Shown in pieces: positions 7,432 to 15,814 of a stretch of DNA of 17,822 nucleotides (positions are counted from its first letter, which is position 1; the number at the start of each line of letters is the position of its first letter). The notes below the pieces were generated by a model. It was not told the origin of the DNA and searched no databases. It saw only the letters and a list, made by a program, of their open reading frames with translations. Made by a program: the position numbers and the translations under genes. This stretch comes from Oscillospiraceae bacterium (lineage in GTDB: Bacteria > Bacillota_A > Clostridia > Oscillospirales > Oscillospiraceae), in the NCBI GenBank assembly GCA_017537045.1, contig JAFYLN010000035.1, positions 1 to 17,822 on the forward strand, written 5' to 3'.

Positions 7432-8217
7432 ATGATTATTAACGGAATAGAATATTTTGTCGGATTGTATACGATGGGAGAAGATGGTTCCCCGAACGAT
7501 GAAATGTATTTTGAGGATTTTTATGCACTCAATGATTTTATTCGGCAGAATGCAGATAACTCTAAGTATTTAAGAGTCCAAATGTGCTACTCATTGGTGG
7601 AAGTAATTGATGGAGAACTTGATGCATTTAGTTGGCTGAGTAATATTCAGTGGTCCGTGTTTTCTGACGAGCAGATTCAGGATGAGATTGATAACTTCAT
7701 TGAAGATGAAAAGGAAAATGCAGAATACTGGGAAATGGCGGATGAATTCGATAGAGGGATCCATTATGTTACGGAGAAAGCGGATTATCGTAAAAAGCAA
7801 GCTCATCTCAAAGATTTAGCCTATGTTTGTCCAACTTGTATCCGCAATGTTGAGGATTGCCGTTGTGCAGTCTACCCCTATTATCTTGTCCAAATAGATA
7901 AATTGATGGTTCCGATCATCAGGGAACTGAATAAAAAAGGCTATCGAACAACAGGCTGCTGCGCTGGGCATCCCGATGATGCTGCCTTTACTGTTTCTGG
8001 CATATATATTGCCTTTGCGGAAGAGTATGATTTTGATGAACCTTTCCCAGAAGGCGGAAAATACAGCAGGTCTCGTCACATCATTCAGTACCAACCCGCG
8101 GTCGAAGGATATGACAATCTGCTTGCGTTCCAACAAGAAATACTTGATAAGTTGGCAGATTGGGCAGAGGCCTTGCTAGAAGTCGGATTCTTTGATGATG
8201 CATTGGAAGACAATTAA
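7432..8217 (+). CDS. Uncharacterised cysteine-motif protein, third gene of helicase operon
   Basis: A 261-residue acidic protein that I do not recognise as a named family. The N-terminal half is rich in aspartate and glutamate, with a short charged helix around 80-110. Residues 133-145 hold C-x2-C-x6-C-x-C (CPTCIRNVEDCRC), a compact zinc-ribbon-like site. About 30 residues on comes RTTGCCAGH (172-180), followed by an SGIYIAF strand; this Cys-Cys-x-Gly-His block is conspicuous and could bind metal or be catalytic. It faintly recalls TYW3-like folds, but I would not name it so. It begins 16 bases after the nuclease-helicase stop with its own GAGGTGA ribosome binding site and is followed by the operon terminator. 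It is therefore a fixed partner of the two helicases in this layout. Confidence 0.8.
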   Translation: MIINGIEYFVGLYTMGEDGSPNDEMYFEDFYALNDFIRQNADNSKYLRVQMCYSLVEVIDGELDAFSWLSNIQWSVFSDEQIQDEIDNFIEDEKENAEYWEMADEFDRGIHYVTEKADYRKKQAHLKDLAYVCPTCIRNVEDCRCAVYPYYLVQIDKLMVPIIRELNKKGYRTTGCCAGHPDDAAFTVSGIYIAFAEEYDFDEPFPEGGKYSRSRHIIQYQPAVEGYDNLLAFQQEILDKLADWAEALLEVGFFDDALEDN

Positions 8218-8234
8218 GATATTTTGCTAATTAG

Positions 8235-8276
8235 GCCCCTATGTGTAAGAGTAGTTCTTCACATAGGGGCTATTTA
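8235..8276 (+). terminator. Intrinsic terminator of the helicase operon
   Basis: An 11-bp stem (8235-8245 with 8260-8270, GCCCCTATGTG type) continues after one bulged base with AAGA/TCTT, giving about 15 bp in all. It is followed by TATTTAT. It lies 18 bases after the stop of the third gene. Confidence 0.8.
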
Positions 8277-8277
8277 T

Positions 8278-8301
8278 CGGCAAATAACAATCGATTTGCC
8301 G
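8278..8301. promoter_or_regulatory. Inverted repeat upstream of the Fic promoter
   Basis: Perfect 8-bp arms CGGCAAAT / ATTTGCCG are separated by 8 bases and end 11 bases before the -35 of the fic gene. The spacing suits a dimeric regulator; the HTH domain of the Fic protein itself is a candidate binder. It could alternatively be an extension of the terminator structure. Confidence 0.55.
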
Positions 8302-8312
8302 TGCGTGCGCGG

Positions 8313-8341
8313 TTGATATTTTGCCGGTAATGGGGTATAAT
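8313..8341 (+). promoter_or_regulatory. Strong sigma-A promoter of the fic gene
   Basis: TTGATA (8313-8318), 17 bp, then TATAAT (8336-8341): close to the consensus. An AGGAGG ribosome binding site at 8361-8366 leads to the ATG at 8372, giving a leader of about 24 bases. Confidence 0.85.
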
Positions 8342-8371
8342 ACAGATAAGAAATTTTACTAGGAGGTAATT

Positions 8372-9259
8372 ATGGAATATTTATCTGTTGCGAAAATGGC
8401 TGAAAAATGGGGGATTTCCGAACGAAGTGTGAGAAATTACTGTGCCCAAGGCAGGATTGCAGGTGCTAAGCTTATCGGCAAAACTTGGTATATTCCGGAA
8501 AATGCTCAGAAGCCAGAGCGGACGAATAAGAAAAAGGCCGATCCCTCTTTACTGCAGATTCTGCGGGAGCAGAAAGCGGCTAAGATGACCGGCGGTATCT
8601 ATCATAAAGTACAAATCGACCTGACCTATAACTCCAACCACATAGAGGGGAGCCGCCTGACCCATGATCAGACCCGGTATATCTTTGAAACCAATACCAT
8701 TGGTTTTGAAAATGAGGCTGTGAATGTAGATGATGTGATTGAAACCTCCAACCACTTCCGCTGCATCGATATGGTGATCGACCAGGCAGGTTTTGCTCTA
8801 ACAGAGAAGTTCATCAAAGAGTTGCATTACGTATTGAAAACCGGCACCAGCGACAGCCGTAAGGATTGGTTTGCTGTGGGTGAGTACAAGAAGCTCCCTA
8901 ACGAGGTGGGCGGCAATGACACTACTTTGCCAGAAAAGGTTTCTGAGGAAATGCGTAAATTGCTGGCTGACTATAATGCATTGCCCTCTAAGAGCTTTGA
9001 GGACATCGTAGCCTTCCATGTAGCCTTTGAACGCATTCATCCCTTCCAGGACGGAAATGGCCGTGTGGGCCGTCTGATCCTCTTTAAGGAGTGCTTGAAA
9101 AATAACATCGTACCGTTCATCATTGAGGATAATCTGAAGCTATTTTACTATCGTGGTCTCAAGGAATGGGATCGTGAAAAAGGTTTCCTTATGGACACTT
9201 GCCTCACCGCACAGGATCGGTTTAAGGCTTATTTGGATTACTTTAGGATTTCTTATTGA
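8372..9259 (+). CDS. HTH-Fic protein adenylyltransferase with self-inhibitory motif (class II)
   Basis: A 295-residue protein. Residues 1-45 form a MerR-like helix-turn-helix (LSVAKMAEKWGISERSVRNY, then a wing ending in WYIP), useful for DNA binding or autoregulation. Residues about 110-270 are the Fic domain with the full active site HPFQDGNGRVGR (223-234): H223 is the general base, D227 coordinates the metal, and N229 to R234 bind the nucleotide phosphates. The inhibitory helix precedes it: SNHIEG (88-93) fits (S/T)xxxE(G/N), placing it among class II Fic enzymes whose glutamate blocks ATP binding. Fic enzymes transfer AMP to target proteins; the target is unknown. The gene is a single transcript between two terminators. 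It may regulate its own promoter through the inverted repeat at 8278-8301. Confidence 0.9.
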   Translation: MEYLSVAKMAEKWGISERSVRNYCAQGRIAGAKLIGKTWYIPENAQKPERTNKKKADPSLLQILREQKAAKMTGGIYHKVQIDLTYNSNHIEGSRLTHDQTRYIFETNTIGFENEAVNVDDVIETSNHFRCIDMVIDQAGFALTEKFIKELHYVLKTGTSDSRKDWFAVGEYKKLPNEVGGNDTTLPEKVSEEMRKLLADYNALPSKSFEDIVAFHVAFERIHPFQDGNGRVGRLILFKECLKNNIVPFIIEDNLKLFYYRGLKEWDREKGFLMDTCLTAQDRFKAYLDYFRISY

Positions 9260-9270
9260 TAGAAAGCGTA

Positions 9271-9299
9271 ACCCTCCCTGTTGAATTAACAGGGAGGGT
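9271..9299. terminator. Bidirectional hairpin between fic and the ancestral SEC-C gene end
   Basis: A perfect 12-bp stem (9271-9282 with 9288-9299, 5-base loop) lies 11 bases after the fic stop and 28 bases beyond the ancestral stop of the convergent SEC-C gene. There is no strong U-run on either side, so termination may be partial or factor-assisted. Confidence 0.65.
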
Positions 9300-9326
9300 G
9301 TTGCGTTATAGAACAGATGATTTTCC

Positions 9327-9369
9327 TTATAGATTGTTTAACAGCGTTTGCAATTCCGAGTAGGAAATG
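9327..9369 (-). pseudogene. Severed 3' tail of the SEC-C/nuclease gene
   Basis: These 43 bases are the original end of the gene now stopping at 11941. Joined to 11963 after removal of the IS21 element and one copy of its target duplication, the frame reads QFPIISYSELQTLLNNL followed by TAA at 9327-9329. The join is in frame and restores a 1232-residue protein. In its present place the tail has no start and is not translated. Confidence 0.85.
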
Positions 9370-9374
9370 ATAGG
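9370..9374. repeat. Target-site duplication (right-end copy), ATAGG
   Basis: ATAGG abuts the istB-side end of the IS21 element and is identical to 11963-11967 at the other end. Five bases is within the range made by IS21-family transposition. Confidence 0.85.
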
Positions 9375-9488
9375 TGCGTACGCCACTGAGAAAGTGCGTG
9401 CTGACCGCAGGTCGTTGTGCATGCGTTCCGGCTGAATTGTGCACGCATTCCGCTTGAAATTGTGCATGGCGGCCAGGGCCGTTGTGCA
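9375..9488 (+). repeat. IS21 right end with four TTGTGCA transposase-binding boxes
   Basis: TTGTGCA occurs at 9415, 9437, 9460 and 9482, a period of 22-23 bp (about two helical turns). Multiple repeats at each end are typical of IS21-family transposase binding. Confidence 0.85.
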
Positions 9489-9525
9489 TGACCGCCATGC
9501 AGCTTTCTTGCTAGATTACAGGATT

Positions 9526-10266
9526 TTACTCGGCTATTGCCCCACGCTTTCTCATAGAGTCGCCTTCAATCTTGACCGTATGGGAGTTATAAATAATCCG
9601 GTCACAGATGGCATCGGCCATGGTCGGGTCATATAGCGAAGCGTGCCATTCATTCACATCAAACTGGGAACAGAAGATGGTGGATGAAACCTTATTTCTC
9701 GCTTCAATCAGTTCCAACAGATCCCTGGCTTCACTCTCTTTTAGGGAATACAGCAGCCATTCATCCAGAATGAGCAGGCTGACTTTCTTGTACTTCCGCA
9801 TCAGTTCACGGTATGTACCGGACCCTCGGGCCACAGCAATCTCCACCAAAAGATCCGGCAGTCGAATGTATTTGACCTCATAGTAGTTCCGGTTAGCGGC
9901 CAAACCCAAGGCGCAGGACAGATAGGTCTTTCCTGTGCCGGTAGCACCCAGAATAATGACATTCTGTGCCTGTTGGATGTAGCTACAGGACGCAAGCCGC
10001 AGGATTTGTGCCTTGTCCAACTTTCTTTCCGGCAGGAAGGAGATATCTTCAATACTGGCTCCCGGCGCGGAATATCCGGCCTTCTTAATAAGCTTCGCAA
10101 GACGGTTGCTCTTTCTGGAACTCCACTCCGCATCCACCAGGATAGAGAACCTTTCCTCAAAGGATAGCGACTGGAATTGCGGATCCGTCAGTTGCTCAGC
10201 AAAATGAGATGCCATGGTACCCAGGTGCATCTCGTTCAGTTTGGAAATTGTTTCGTTCGTCAGCAT
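9526..10266 (-). CDS. istB: IS21-family transposition helper ATPase IstB
   Basis: A 246-residue AAA+ ATPase related to DnaC. Walker A is GATGTGKT (in VIILGATGTGKTYLSCAL), Walker B is LLILDEWLL, and the N-terminal helical part (KLNEMHLGTMASHFAEQL) is the usual IstB region contacting IstA. It assists target selection and activates the transposase. Its ATG overlaps the istA stop (TAATG, 10264-10268), and AGGAGGG precedes it inside the end of istA, so it is translationally coupled. The length is normal for the family and no damage is seen. Confidence 0.95.
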   Translation of the reverse strand: MLTNETISKLNEMHLGTMASHFAEQLTDPQFQSLSFEERFSILVDAEWSSRKSNRLAKLIKKAGYSAPGASIEDISFLPERKLDKAQILRLASCSYIQQAQNVIILGATGTGKTYLSCALGLAANRNYYEVKYIRLPDLLVEIAVARGSGTYRELMRKYKKVSLLILDEWLLYSLKESEARDLLELIEARNKVSSTIFCSQFDVNEWHASLYDPTMADAICDRIIYNSHTVKIEGDSMRKRGAIAE

Positions 10267-11804
10267 TACTTATCCCTCCTGTAGTAGTCAGCACCCCTAG
10301 TGAATCCCCGTCTGGACGGTGTAGCTTGCTCCGGTTCAGAATCGTTGCTCAGAAGCTTGTCTTGTCCGGACTTCAGAATGGATTGTATGCTTTTCAGACT
10401 GGGAGCAGTTGTGAACGTCAATGCTTTGATGCAGGCATTCTCCACTCTGTCTGCCGAATAGGTGTCAGACAGCTTCAGCAGTGCCATACAAGACTTATAT
10501 CCCTGCTGCTCCACTTTGTGCATAGTAAGAAAATGTCGCACAACGACGGCAGTATTGGCACCAATCTGCTCCGCCCAGCGGATAAACCTGTCTCCGTTCC
10601 ACTGTAAATATTTTTGGTGGTCTGGCGGCATATGACTCTCATTTGTGCTATACTGGTTAGGGCGGCCATGCAGCCGCGGATGAGAGGCAATTCGGTTGCC
10701 GTTGAAGAAAACCTCGACAGTGCGGGAGGTCAACCGTACATCGACTTTTTGCTTAATGTACTCATGCGGAATGGAGTAGTTCTGCTTCTCCACGGAGATA
10801 TGGTAGTTGTACTGGACTGTGGCAATTTTCCAGACAGCTACCTCAAAGGGAGTGGCAGGCAACGGCAAAAGGAATGGCTTTTCTTCCTCAAACACAGCTG
10901 CACGGCTGCCCTCTTTCTTTTGGAAAGGTTTATGGTTGAAGTCGTACAGTTTATCCCATATTGCTTCATTCAATTCCGCAATAGAAAAGAACTTACAGTT
11001 CCGCAAAGCGGCAAGAATCCATGTGGATACGATACCAACGGAACCTTCTACCGCCGCTTTATCCTTAGGAGTACGGGGACGGGCAGGCAAAATAGCCGTG
11101 CCGTAATGCTCCGACATCTCCCGATAGGTTTTGTTAATAACAGTCTCATCCTTGGTGTTCTTAATGACACCGGTTTTGAGGTTATCCGGCACCAGAAGCC
11201 GGGTTGCGCCGCCGAAATGCTGATACGCATGGACATGGGCGTTGATCCAGGCTTCCTGCTTCATGTCCAAGAAAGCCTCTGTGTAAGCATAGCCACTGTA
11301 CGGCAGTACGGCAACAAACAGATATGCCGGAATTATTTCGCCGGTATCCGTGTCAACAACGGCCGCAGTCTGACCGGCCCAGTCTACCTGCATGGTATCG
11401 CCGGGCTTATGATCCAGATGCATGGTAGCTCTGGTCTTCTGGACATAGTCAGAGTAATACTTGTTGAATTGAGTGGACTGGTACGGGATGTCGCCGTTGG
11501 CTCTGCATTGCCCACAGTATTCCACCCACAGCAAGCTCAGCGTAACGCCGCTTTTCTGCATCTCCCGGTGAACATACTCGTAATCCGGCATGCGGTACAT
11601 AGAACCTCCACCGGAAGTCGGGAACAGCATCTGACGCAGAGCTTCGTTGGTGCAGTCCCTGGCCAGTGCCCAGGTGATACCTCGCTCCTGGGCTGCGTTG
11701 AGGACGTTGCGCACGGTATTTCTGGAACACTGACAGGATGCAGCAATGTCCTGTTTCTGGATCCCGAATGCAGCCAGCCTCAGGATCTCCTTGTAATTGG
11801 TCAT
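10266..11804 (-). CDS. istA: IS21-family transposase IstA
   Basis: A 512-residue DDE transposase. The N-terminus has a helix-turn-helix (EILRLAAFGIQKQDIAASCQCSRNTVRNVL). The catalytic triad lies in MQVDWAGQ (first Asp), LLVPDNLKTGV (second Asp) and KDKAAVEGSVG (Glu). The C-terminal part is the DNA-binding beta domain region (YSIPHEYIKQKVDVRL). The frame is open upstream to 11900, but the ATG at 11802-11804 is chosen because AGGAGGT lies 7 bases before it and the protein then begins MTNYKEILRL as in the family. The extra upstream codons would run through the terminal repeats. It cuts and joins the element's ends with IstB. All motifs are intact. Confidence 0.95.
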   Translation of the reverse strand: MTNYKEILRLAAFGIQKQDIAASCQCSRNTVRNVLNAAQERGITWALARDCTNEALRQMLFPTSGGGSMYRMPDYEYVHREMQKSGVTLSLLWVEYCGQCRANGDIPYQSTQFNKYYSDYVQKTRATMHLDHKPGDTMQVDWAGQTAAVVDTDTGEIIPAYLFVAVLPYSGYAYTEAFLDMKQEAWINAHVHAYQHFGGATRLLVPDNLKTGVIKNTKDETVINKTYREMSEHYGTAILPARPRTPKDKAAVEGSVGIVSTWILAALRNCKFFSIAELNEAIWDKLYDFNHKPFQKKEGSRAAVFEEEKPFLLPLPATPFEVAVWKIATVQYNYHISVEKQNYSIPHEYIKQKVDVRLTSRTVEVFFNGNRIASHPRLHGRPNQYSTNESHMPPDHQKYLQWNGDRFIRWAEQIGANTAVVVRHFLTMHKVEQQGYKSCMALLKLSDTYSADRVENACIKALTFTTAPSLKSIQSILKSGQDKLLSNDSEPEQATPSRRGFTRGADYYRRDK

Positions 11805-11871
11805 ATACAGACCTCCTATAATAGATTTGCATCTTACGATGCTGAACCCATTATAAGCGGCCAAAAATCCA

Positions 11872-11962
11872 TGCACAACGGCAGCGGTGACCATGCACAA
11901 TTTCGCCGGTCAGCGTGCACAACGCGTGCGGTCTGCATGCTCAACCGCGCCCGGCGTATTCA
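11872..11962 (-). repeat. IS21 left end with three TTGTGCA boxes
   Basis: The minus strand has TTGTGCA beginning at 11922, 11900 and 11878, exactly 22 bp apart and starting 41 bases from the element end. The terminal TGA at 11943-11941 supplies the present stop codon of the interrupted SEC-C gene. Confidence 0.85.
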
Positions 11963-14900
11963 ATAGGAAATTGTATTTTTTTATATCTCGATGCGAAAAG
12001 TTTGTTTGTTACCATATATGGGACAACTGTGAATTGATCTTTTTTTACACCTAGAGAATCAAGAACTTTTGATACGTTTTGTGTCATATAGTCAATCCTC
12101 TTTTGGAACTTCTCATCATACTTTCCTTGATAAAAAAAGCTCTTTTGCTGCATCTGATCCTCATATATGGACCCAACTTTTTGGAGAACCTTGCTTTCCA
12201 CTATCCATATTTCTTTTCGTTCCATACTAATTGCCAGGATGTCATAATCCCCTAGATCGTCAGGATAATTATCACGAGGGAAGCGACTATGCAGTTTTAT
12301 TTCGGGTTCAACTAAATCGAAACCTACATTTCGGAACAATTGAGCAATATCCTGAACCATTTCATCTTCATATCGCTTTTTCCATTGAGCTAAGACATCA
12401 CATAGATTTTCTAGACCAATCTCGTATGGGGGATACCATTCTGTAATACCCGATCGCCATGATGTCTGCACATAATGCATCGAAACTGGAGAAAAAATAC
12501 ATTCATTTCCTACCTTTAGAATAGGCTTAGCCGTAAAACAATGATTTCTTTTTGCTCGTTCCCATATAGGGAGAAGCTCAGTAGGTTTTCCCTTAAGCGT
12601 TTTTAATGATATAGGATCGATTGTAAAGAAATCAATGAGTTGAACAATTTCTTGAGTGTCCGATACTGGGTTTTCTAAAATGTCATTAAACTTATTAGTT
12701 AGAATAGACAAGTCAACCTTAAAAACATTTGGATATATCTCGTTTGCGATTCCATCTTGAATGATACCTAACTGCATATAATCAGCCAAGGAAACAAGCA
12801 AACCAAGGTCAAGCGTGGTATCTTGTTTGAACGCTTTGATTGCTTGCTGAAAGAATTCTATATCTGCTTGGTCATTTTTTATTCGGTAATCTTTACTGCT
12901 ATATTTTCTTAAAAGCAACTCTTCGAATGTTGCCGATGCCTGCTCGCTAATGATAGTGTCAACCTTATATTCTGAATCCACAGATACACTAAGATCAAAT
13001 TCAATATGGAAGCAGGTGTCAGCAGCATCCTGCAAGACAACGAGCCAATCTGCAAATGCTAAAAGGTACTCAAAATCTGACTTGGAACATTTTGCTGCGT
13101 TATCTATATGCGACACTGCTAAATTGCTCTCAAGTAAATACAGTGCTGTGCCAGTATTTCTTCGGTAATCCTCACGGATTGATCGGGTTTCTCGTTCGAA
13201 TTCTTGCTGTACTTCTTCATCAAGACCAGCAAATGTCGTGTACCGCTTTATATTTACAATTGTACCATTTTGCTGAACAGACAGATAACTGAGTATACGC
13301 TTATGCAAGTCATCTTGTTGAAAGGTGGAAATTAATTTCTCGAAAACAGCAACTATTGATGTTTGCATTTTTCGGATGACATCAGTTGCTGCCCTTCCGC
13401 GATATTCTCCCGGCTGAACACCGGAATCTAAACATACTTTTGCGATTTCTTTCCGTGCCTTTGAAAAACTGATTGGGGATATTTCTGTATCTAAGGACAT
13501 ATCCGAAAAGTAGTAATTCTGTTCAATATGAAAAACACCCACAGTCTTTTTAAGAGTAGAATCGTCATCCAACTGGCGCGAAAGAATATCATATTGTTCC
13601 TGTGAATATTTTTTGAGCGGTAATAGCAATTCCTTAAAGTATTCGTTTTCACCCCTACGATCCGGCGCAACTTCGATAGAATCTAAGAAAGAAATAGGAT
13701 CAAAACTATACCGAATGATTATTCCGTCCTCGTTAACGTATTCATCGCTATAAACAAGCTGTCGGGTTGAATCATTTAGCAATGTGGATTTATAGTGTTT
13801 CTGTGCATATACCCATGGAATAAACAGCATTTGTAGTGTTCTATCCTGAAGGATTTCAAAACCGGATAACACTTTGGCATACCGGACAAAGAGGCGCTCG
13901 TTGACTTCATCCATAGTTTTAGTAGCAGTGTCAACTTCTTGTGCAAAATCCTGTTCGCAGAAATGCGCAACATTTTTAGCTAAAAAAACATTAACAGTAT
14001 TGTCAATACGCTTGATTTCGCCTCCAAATCCGCGACAGCCTTTGTGAAAGGCACGATTGTAGCCTAACCGTGCGTTCTCAACCTTCCAGTTGAGGGGGTC
14101 TGAAAATAATCCGCTATCATTTTGAGGATATTCAGCTAAATAATTGGTGAAATGCGAAATAGTGTAGCTTTCGGATGCGTTATGGTCTGCAAACATATCA
14201 CTGTATTCTACCGCACCGGAAGAGATGTGCCGATTGGAATTCTTCCATTGAAAGAAGATGCTGCTCTTTCCGCCAAAAGAAATTACGCGCATCTTTTCTG
14301 CGGTTTCATAGCGAATAAACTCAATAATCTCCTCAATATCATCCGAAAATCCCAATAAATATAAAGCATCAAGCGCAGTACACTTAAAATCTTTAGAAGT
14401 TGCTTCCAGCCATGTTCCGCCGGAGGTAATATCCGTAAATGGATCAATTACCATGTATATGATTTCAAAATCATCGTCAACTTCAATGCCATAGGATCCA
14501 GGTGTATTGGGTCTATGGTATGGCTCTACCACACTGATTTTCTTCTTGCTACGAGCATGCTTTATTGCATCTATCGTTTGTTGGGCAGAACTACTGTCCA
14601 AAGCAATCAGTAATGCATTTTCTCCACAGACAGAAAAAAGCAATTCATTAGAGACAAGTTTTTGGAGCGAGTCACGATTGATAATAATGGGATTGATCAA
14701 GACTCGATTTGGGGGATTGTCTGAAAAGTTAAATGTATTTTCAAGCAAAGAATGAATTGTGCGAACAACATGCTGTCTAACTTTGTCGGCAGGTTGGGAC
14801 AGTAAAAGTATCTTGTAAAAGTCAATTAGGATTGTTGTATTAAATAATGGGAACAAGAAATCATTGTGCTTGGTAAAATGCTTCATCTCAATTGGAAGCG

Positions 14901-15618
14901 TTTGTTGATCCATCATTATTGCAACGTCTTTGTATTGCTGCTTAAAAAGACAATTGTCAAACAATAACTTTATCGAATTCCAGAAACCTTCTGTTGGAAG
15001 TTCAAATTTGATCTCACAATCAGTATTTGGAAGATTTGTGTCCGCTGTAAACATAAGTATGGTGCGTACATATTCCAATATTGTTTTAAACTCTTCATTG
15101 TGATTGGTTGTAACCGCAAGTGTTTGCAAATATCTTATCGTTGCGTATACCTGTTGGTAGCCAGTTCCTAATATGACAGGATAGGATTTACCCTCAAAGT
15201 TAATGAATACTTCTCCATAATCATCTACGATGTAATCTTCAAATCCGGTAAGAGGAAGTAATGAGGAAATCTCCTTGTAAAATGATTCTAATTCCGAATA
15301 ACTTTGAATGGGTGTTTGACCAAAGTCTCCTCCGATGTCTAAAGCCATATTTAGTGTTAGGCATTGCTGAAGTGCAGAACGATTTTTACGCCACAAGTTC
15401 AAGCAAAAGACGGCCTTTACAGTATCTTCAAACTTATATGTCTGAAGTATACGATTTATCCCTTTACTTGTTGATTTGATGTGTTCGAAATTAGAGGCTA
15501 ATTCAGTTGGAGCAGCAAGATTCTGTGTTTGATTATCGAACTCATTTTTGCGAAGGCAACATTTTTTATACTTCTTTCCGCTGCCGCAAGGGCAAGGATC
15601 ATTTCTGCCGATTTTCAA
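11941..15618 (-). CDS. SEC-C zinc-motif protein with C-terminal PD-(D/E)XK-like nuclease motif, C-terminus replaced by IS21
   Basis: A 1225-residue protein. Residues 1-25 are a SEC-C zinc motif ([16 protein letters not shown]; ligands C-x-C and C-C). About 1000 central residues match nothing I recognise. Near the C-terminus, [10 protein letters not shown] (D1126) and EIWIVESK (E1141, K1143) fit a PD-(D/E)XK nuclease core, followed by helices ([17 protein letters not shown]). I infer a DNase-type effector; SEC-C itself only suggests zinc or protein binding. The start is TTG at 15616-15618, supported by GGAGGG 7 bases upstream and by SEC-C beginning directly after it. An IS21 insertion swaps the last 13 residues (ISYSELQTLLNNL) for EYAGRG and supplies the stop. 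The catalytic residues lie before the break, so activity may survive, though such C-terminal strands often belong to the fold. It has its own promoter and converges on fic. Confidence 0.85.
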   Translation of the reverse strand: MKIGRNDPCPCGSGKKYKKCCLRKNEFDNQTQNLAAPTELASNFEHIKSTSKGINRILQTYKFEDTVKAVFCLNLWRKNRSALQQCLTLNMALDIGGDFGQTPIQSYSELESFYKEISSLLPLTGFEDYIVDDYGEVFINFEGKSYPVILGTGYQQVYATIRYLQTLAVTTNHNEEFKTILEYVRTILMFTADTNLPNTDCEIKFELPTEGFWNSIKLLFDNCLFKQQYKDVAIMMDQQTLPIEMKHFTKHNDFLFPLFNTTILIDFYKILLLSQPADKVRQHVVRTIHSLLENTFNFSDNPPNRVLINPIIINRDSLQKLVSNELLFSVCGENALLIALDSSSAQQTIDAIKHARSKKKISVVEPYHRPNTPGSYGIEVDDDFEIIYMVIDPFTDITSGGTWLEATSKDFKCTALDALYLLGFSDDIEEIIEFIRYETAEKMRVISFGGKSSIFFQWKNSNRHISSGAVEYSDMFADHNASESYTISHFTNYLAEYPQNDSGLFSDPLNWKVENARLGYNRAFHKGCRGFGGEIKRIDNTVNVFLAKNVAHFCEQDFAQEVDTATKTMDEVNERLFVRYAKVLSGFEILQDRTLQMLFIPWVYAQKHYKSTLLNDSTRQLVYSDEYVNEDGIIIRYSFDPISFLDSIEVAPDRRGENEYFKELLLPLKKYSQEQYDILSRQLDDDSTLKKTVGVFHIEQNYYFSDMSLDTEISPISFSKARKEIAKVCLDSGVQPGEYRGRAATDVIRKMQTSIVAVFEKLISTFQQDDLHKRILSYLSVQQNGTIVNIKRYTTFAGLDEEVQQEFERETRSIREDYRRNTGTALYLLESNLAVSHIDNAAKCSKSDFEYLLAFADWLVVLQDAADTCFHIEFDLSVSVDSEYKVDTIISEQASATFEELLLRKYSSKDYRIKNDQADIEFFQQAIKAFKQDTTLDLGLLVSLADYMQLGIIQDGIANEIYPNVFKVDLSILTNKFNDILENPVSDTQEIVQLIDFFTIDPISLKTLKGKPTELLPIWERAKRNHCFTAKPILKVGNECIFSPVSMHYVQTSWRSGITEWYPPYEIGLENLCDVLAQWKKRYEDEMVQDIAQLFRNVGFDLVEPEIKLHSRFPRDNYPDDLGDYDILAISMERKEIWIVESKVLQKVGSIYEDQMQQKSFFYQGKYDEKFQKRIDYMTQNVSKVLDSLGVKKDQFTVVPYMVTNKLFASRYKKIQFPIEYAGRG
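11963..11967. repeat. Target-site duplication (left-end copy), ATAGG
   Basis: Identical to 9370-9374. It lies within the SEC-C gene codons for Pro-Ile, the last unaltered residues (through 1219). Confidence 0.85.
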
Positions 15619-15649
15619 TCTAAGTCCCTCCTTTTAACTTTCTGTAATT

Positions 15650-15678
15650 ATTATAAAAGACAGTTTTACTAAAATCAA
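15650..15678 (-). promoter_or_regulatory. Promoter of the SEC-C/nuclease gene
   Basis: On the minus strand TTGATT (15678-15673), 17 bp, then TATAAT (15655-15650), close to consensus, 32 bases before the TTG start. The gene therefore does not depend on transcription from the surface-protein gene behind it. Confidence 0.85.
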
Positions 15679-15744
15679 TAAATAACGGCATATGAAAGTA
15701 TCTTCGAAAGATGATGTATGAATTGCTTGCGCCAAGTAAAAAGG

Positions 15745-15776
15745 AACGCAACTGCATTAAAAAATGCAGTTGCGTT
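15745..15776 (-). terminator. Perfect 14-bp hairpin, terminator-like on the minus strand
   Basis: Arms 15745-15758 and 15763-15776 are perfect complements around an AAAA loop. On the minus strand the hairpin is followed by CCTTTTTAC, so it can stop transcripts arriving from the right before they enter the SEC-C promoter. No gene ends immediately before it, which makes its purpose unclear. Confidence 0.6.
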
Positions 15777-15814
15777 AAAGTGTTTTTCGTGGATATGGGT
15801 TGGTTTTGCATTTT

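Larger units (their letters stand above)
9375..11962 (-). mobile_element. Complete IS21-family insertion sequence, 2588 bp
   Basis: The element carries istA and istB in the usual overlapping order. Both ends read inward from TG: TGCGTACGCC at 9375 and, on the minus strand, TGAATACGCC from 11962 (8 of 10 identical). In both ends the first TTGTGCA box starts exactly at position 41. A 5-bp duplication (ATAGG) flanks it and removing the element rejoins the interrupted gene in frame, which fixes the boundaries. Both genes are open, so the element may be active and was probably acquired recently. It is inserted in the same orientation as the target gene, so transcription from the SEC-C promoter can run into istA. 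Confidence 0.93.

Noticed and set aside
9388..11943. IS21 ends placed at the inner TGAG sequences
   Set aside because: No target duplication fits those ends. Moving outward to TGCGTACGCC/TGAATACGCC gives a perfect ATAGG duplication, equal box offsets and an in-frame rejoined gene.
10614..11966. Plus-strand open frame of 450 codons
   Set aside because: It lies wholly antisense to istA, which has all its transposase motifs; the translation has no recognisable domain and the frame is a codon-bias shadow.
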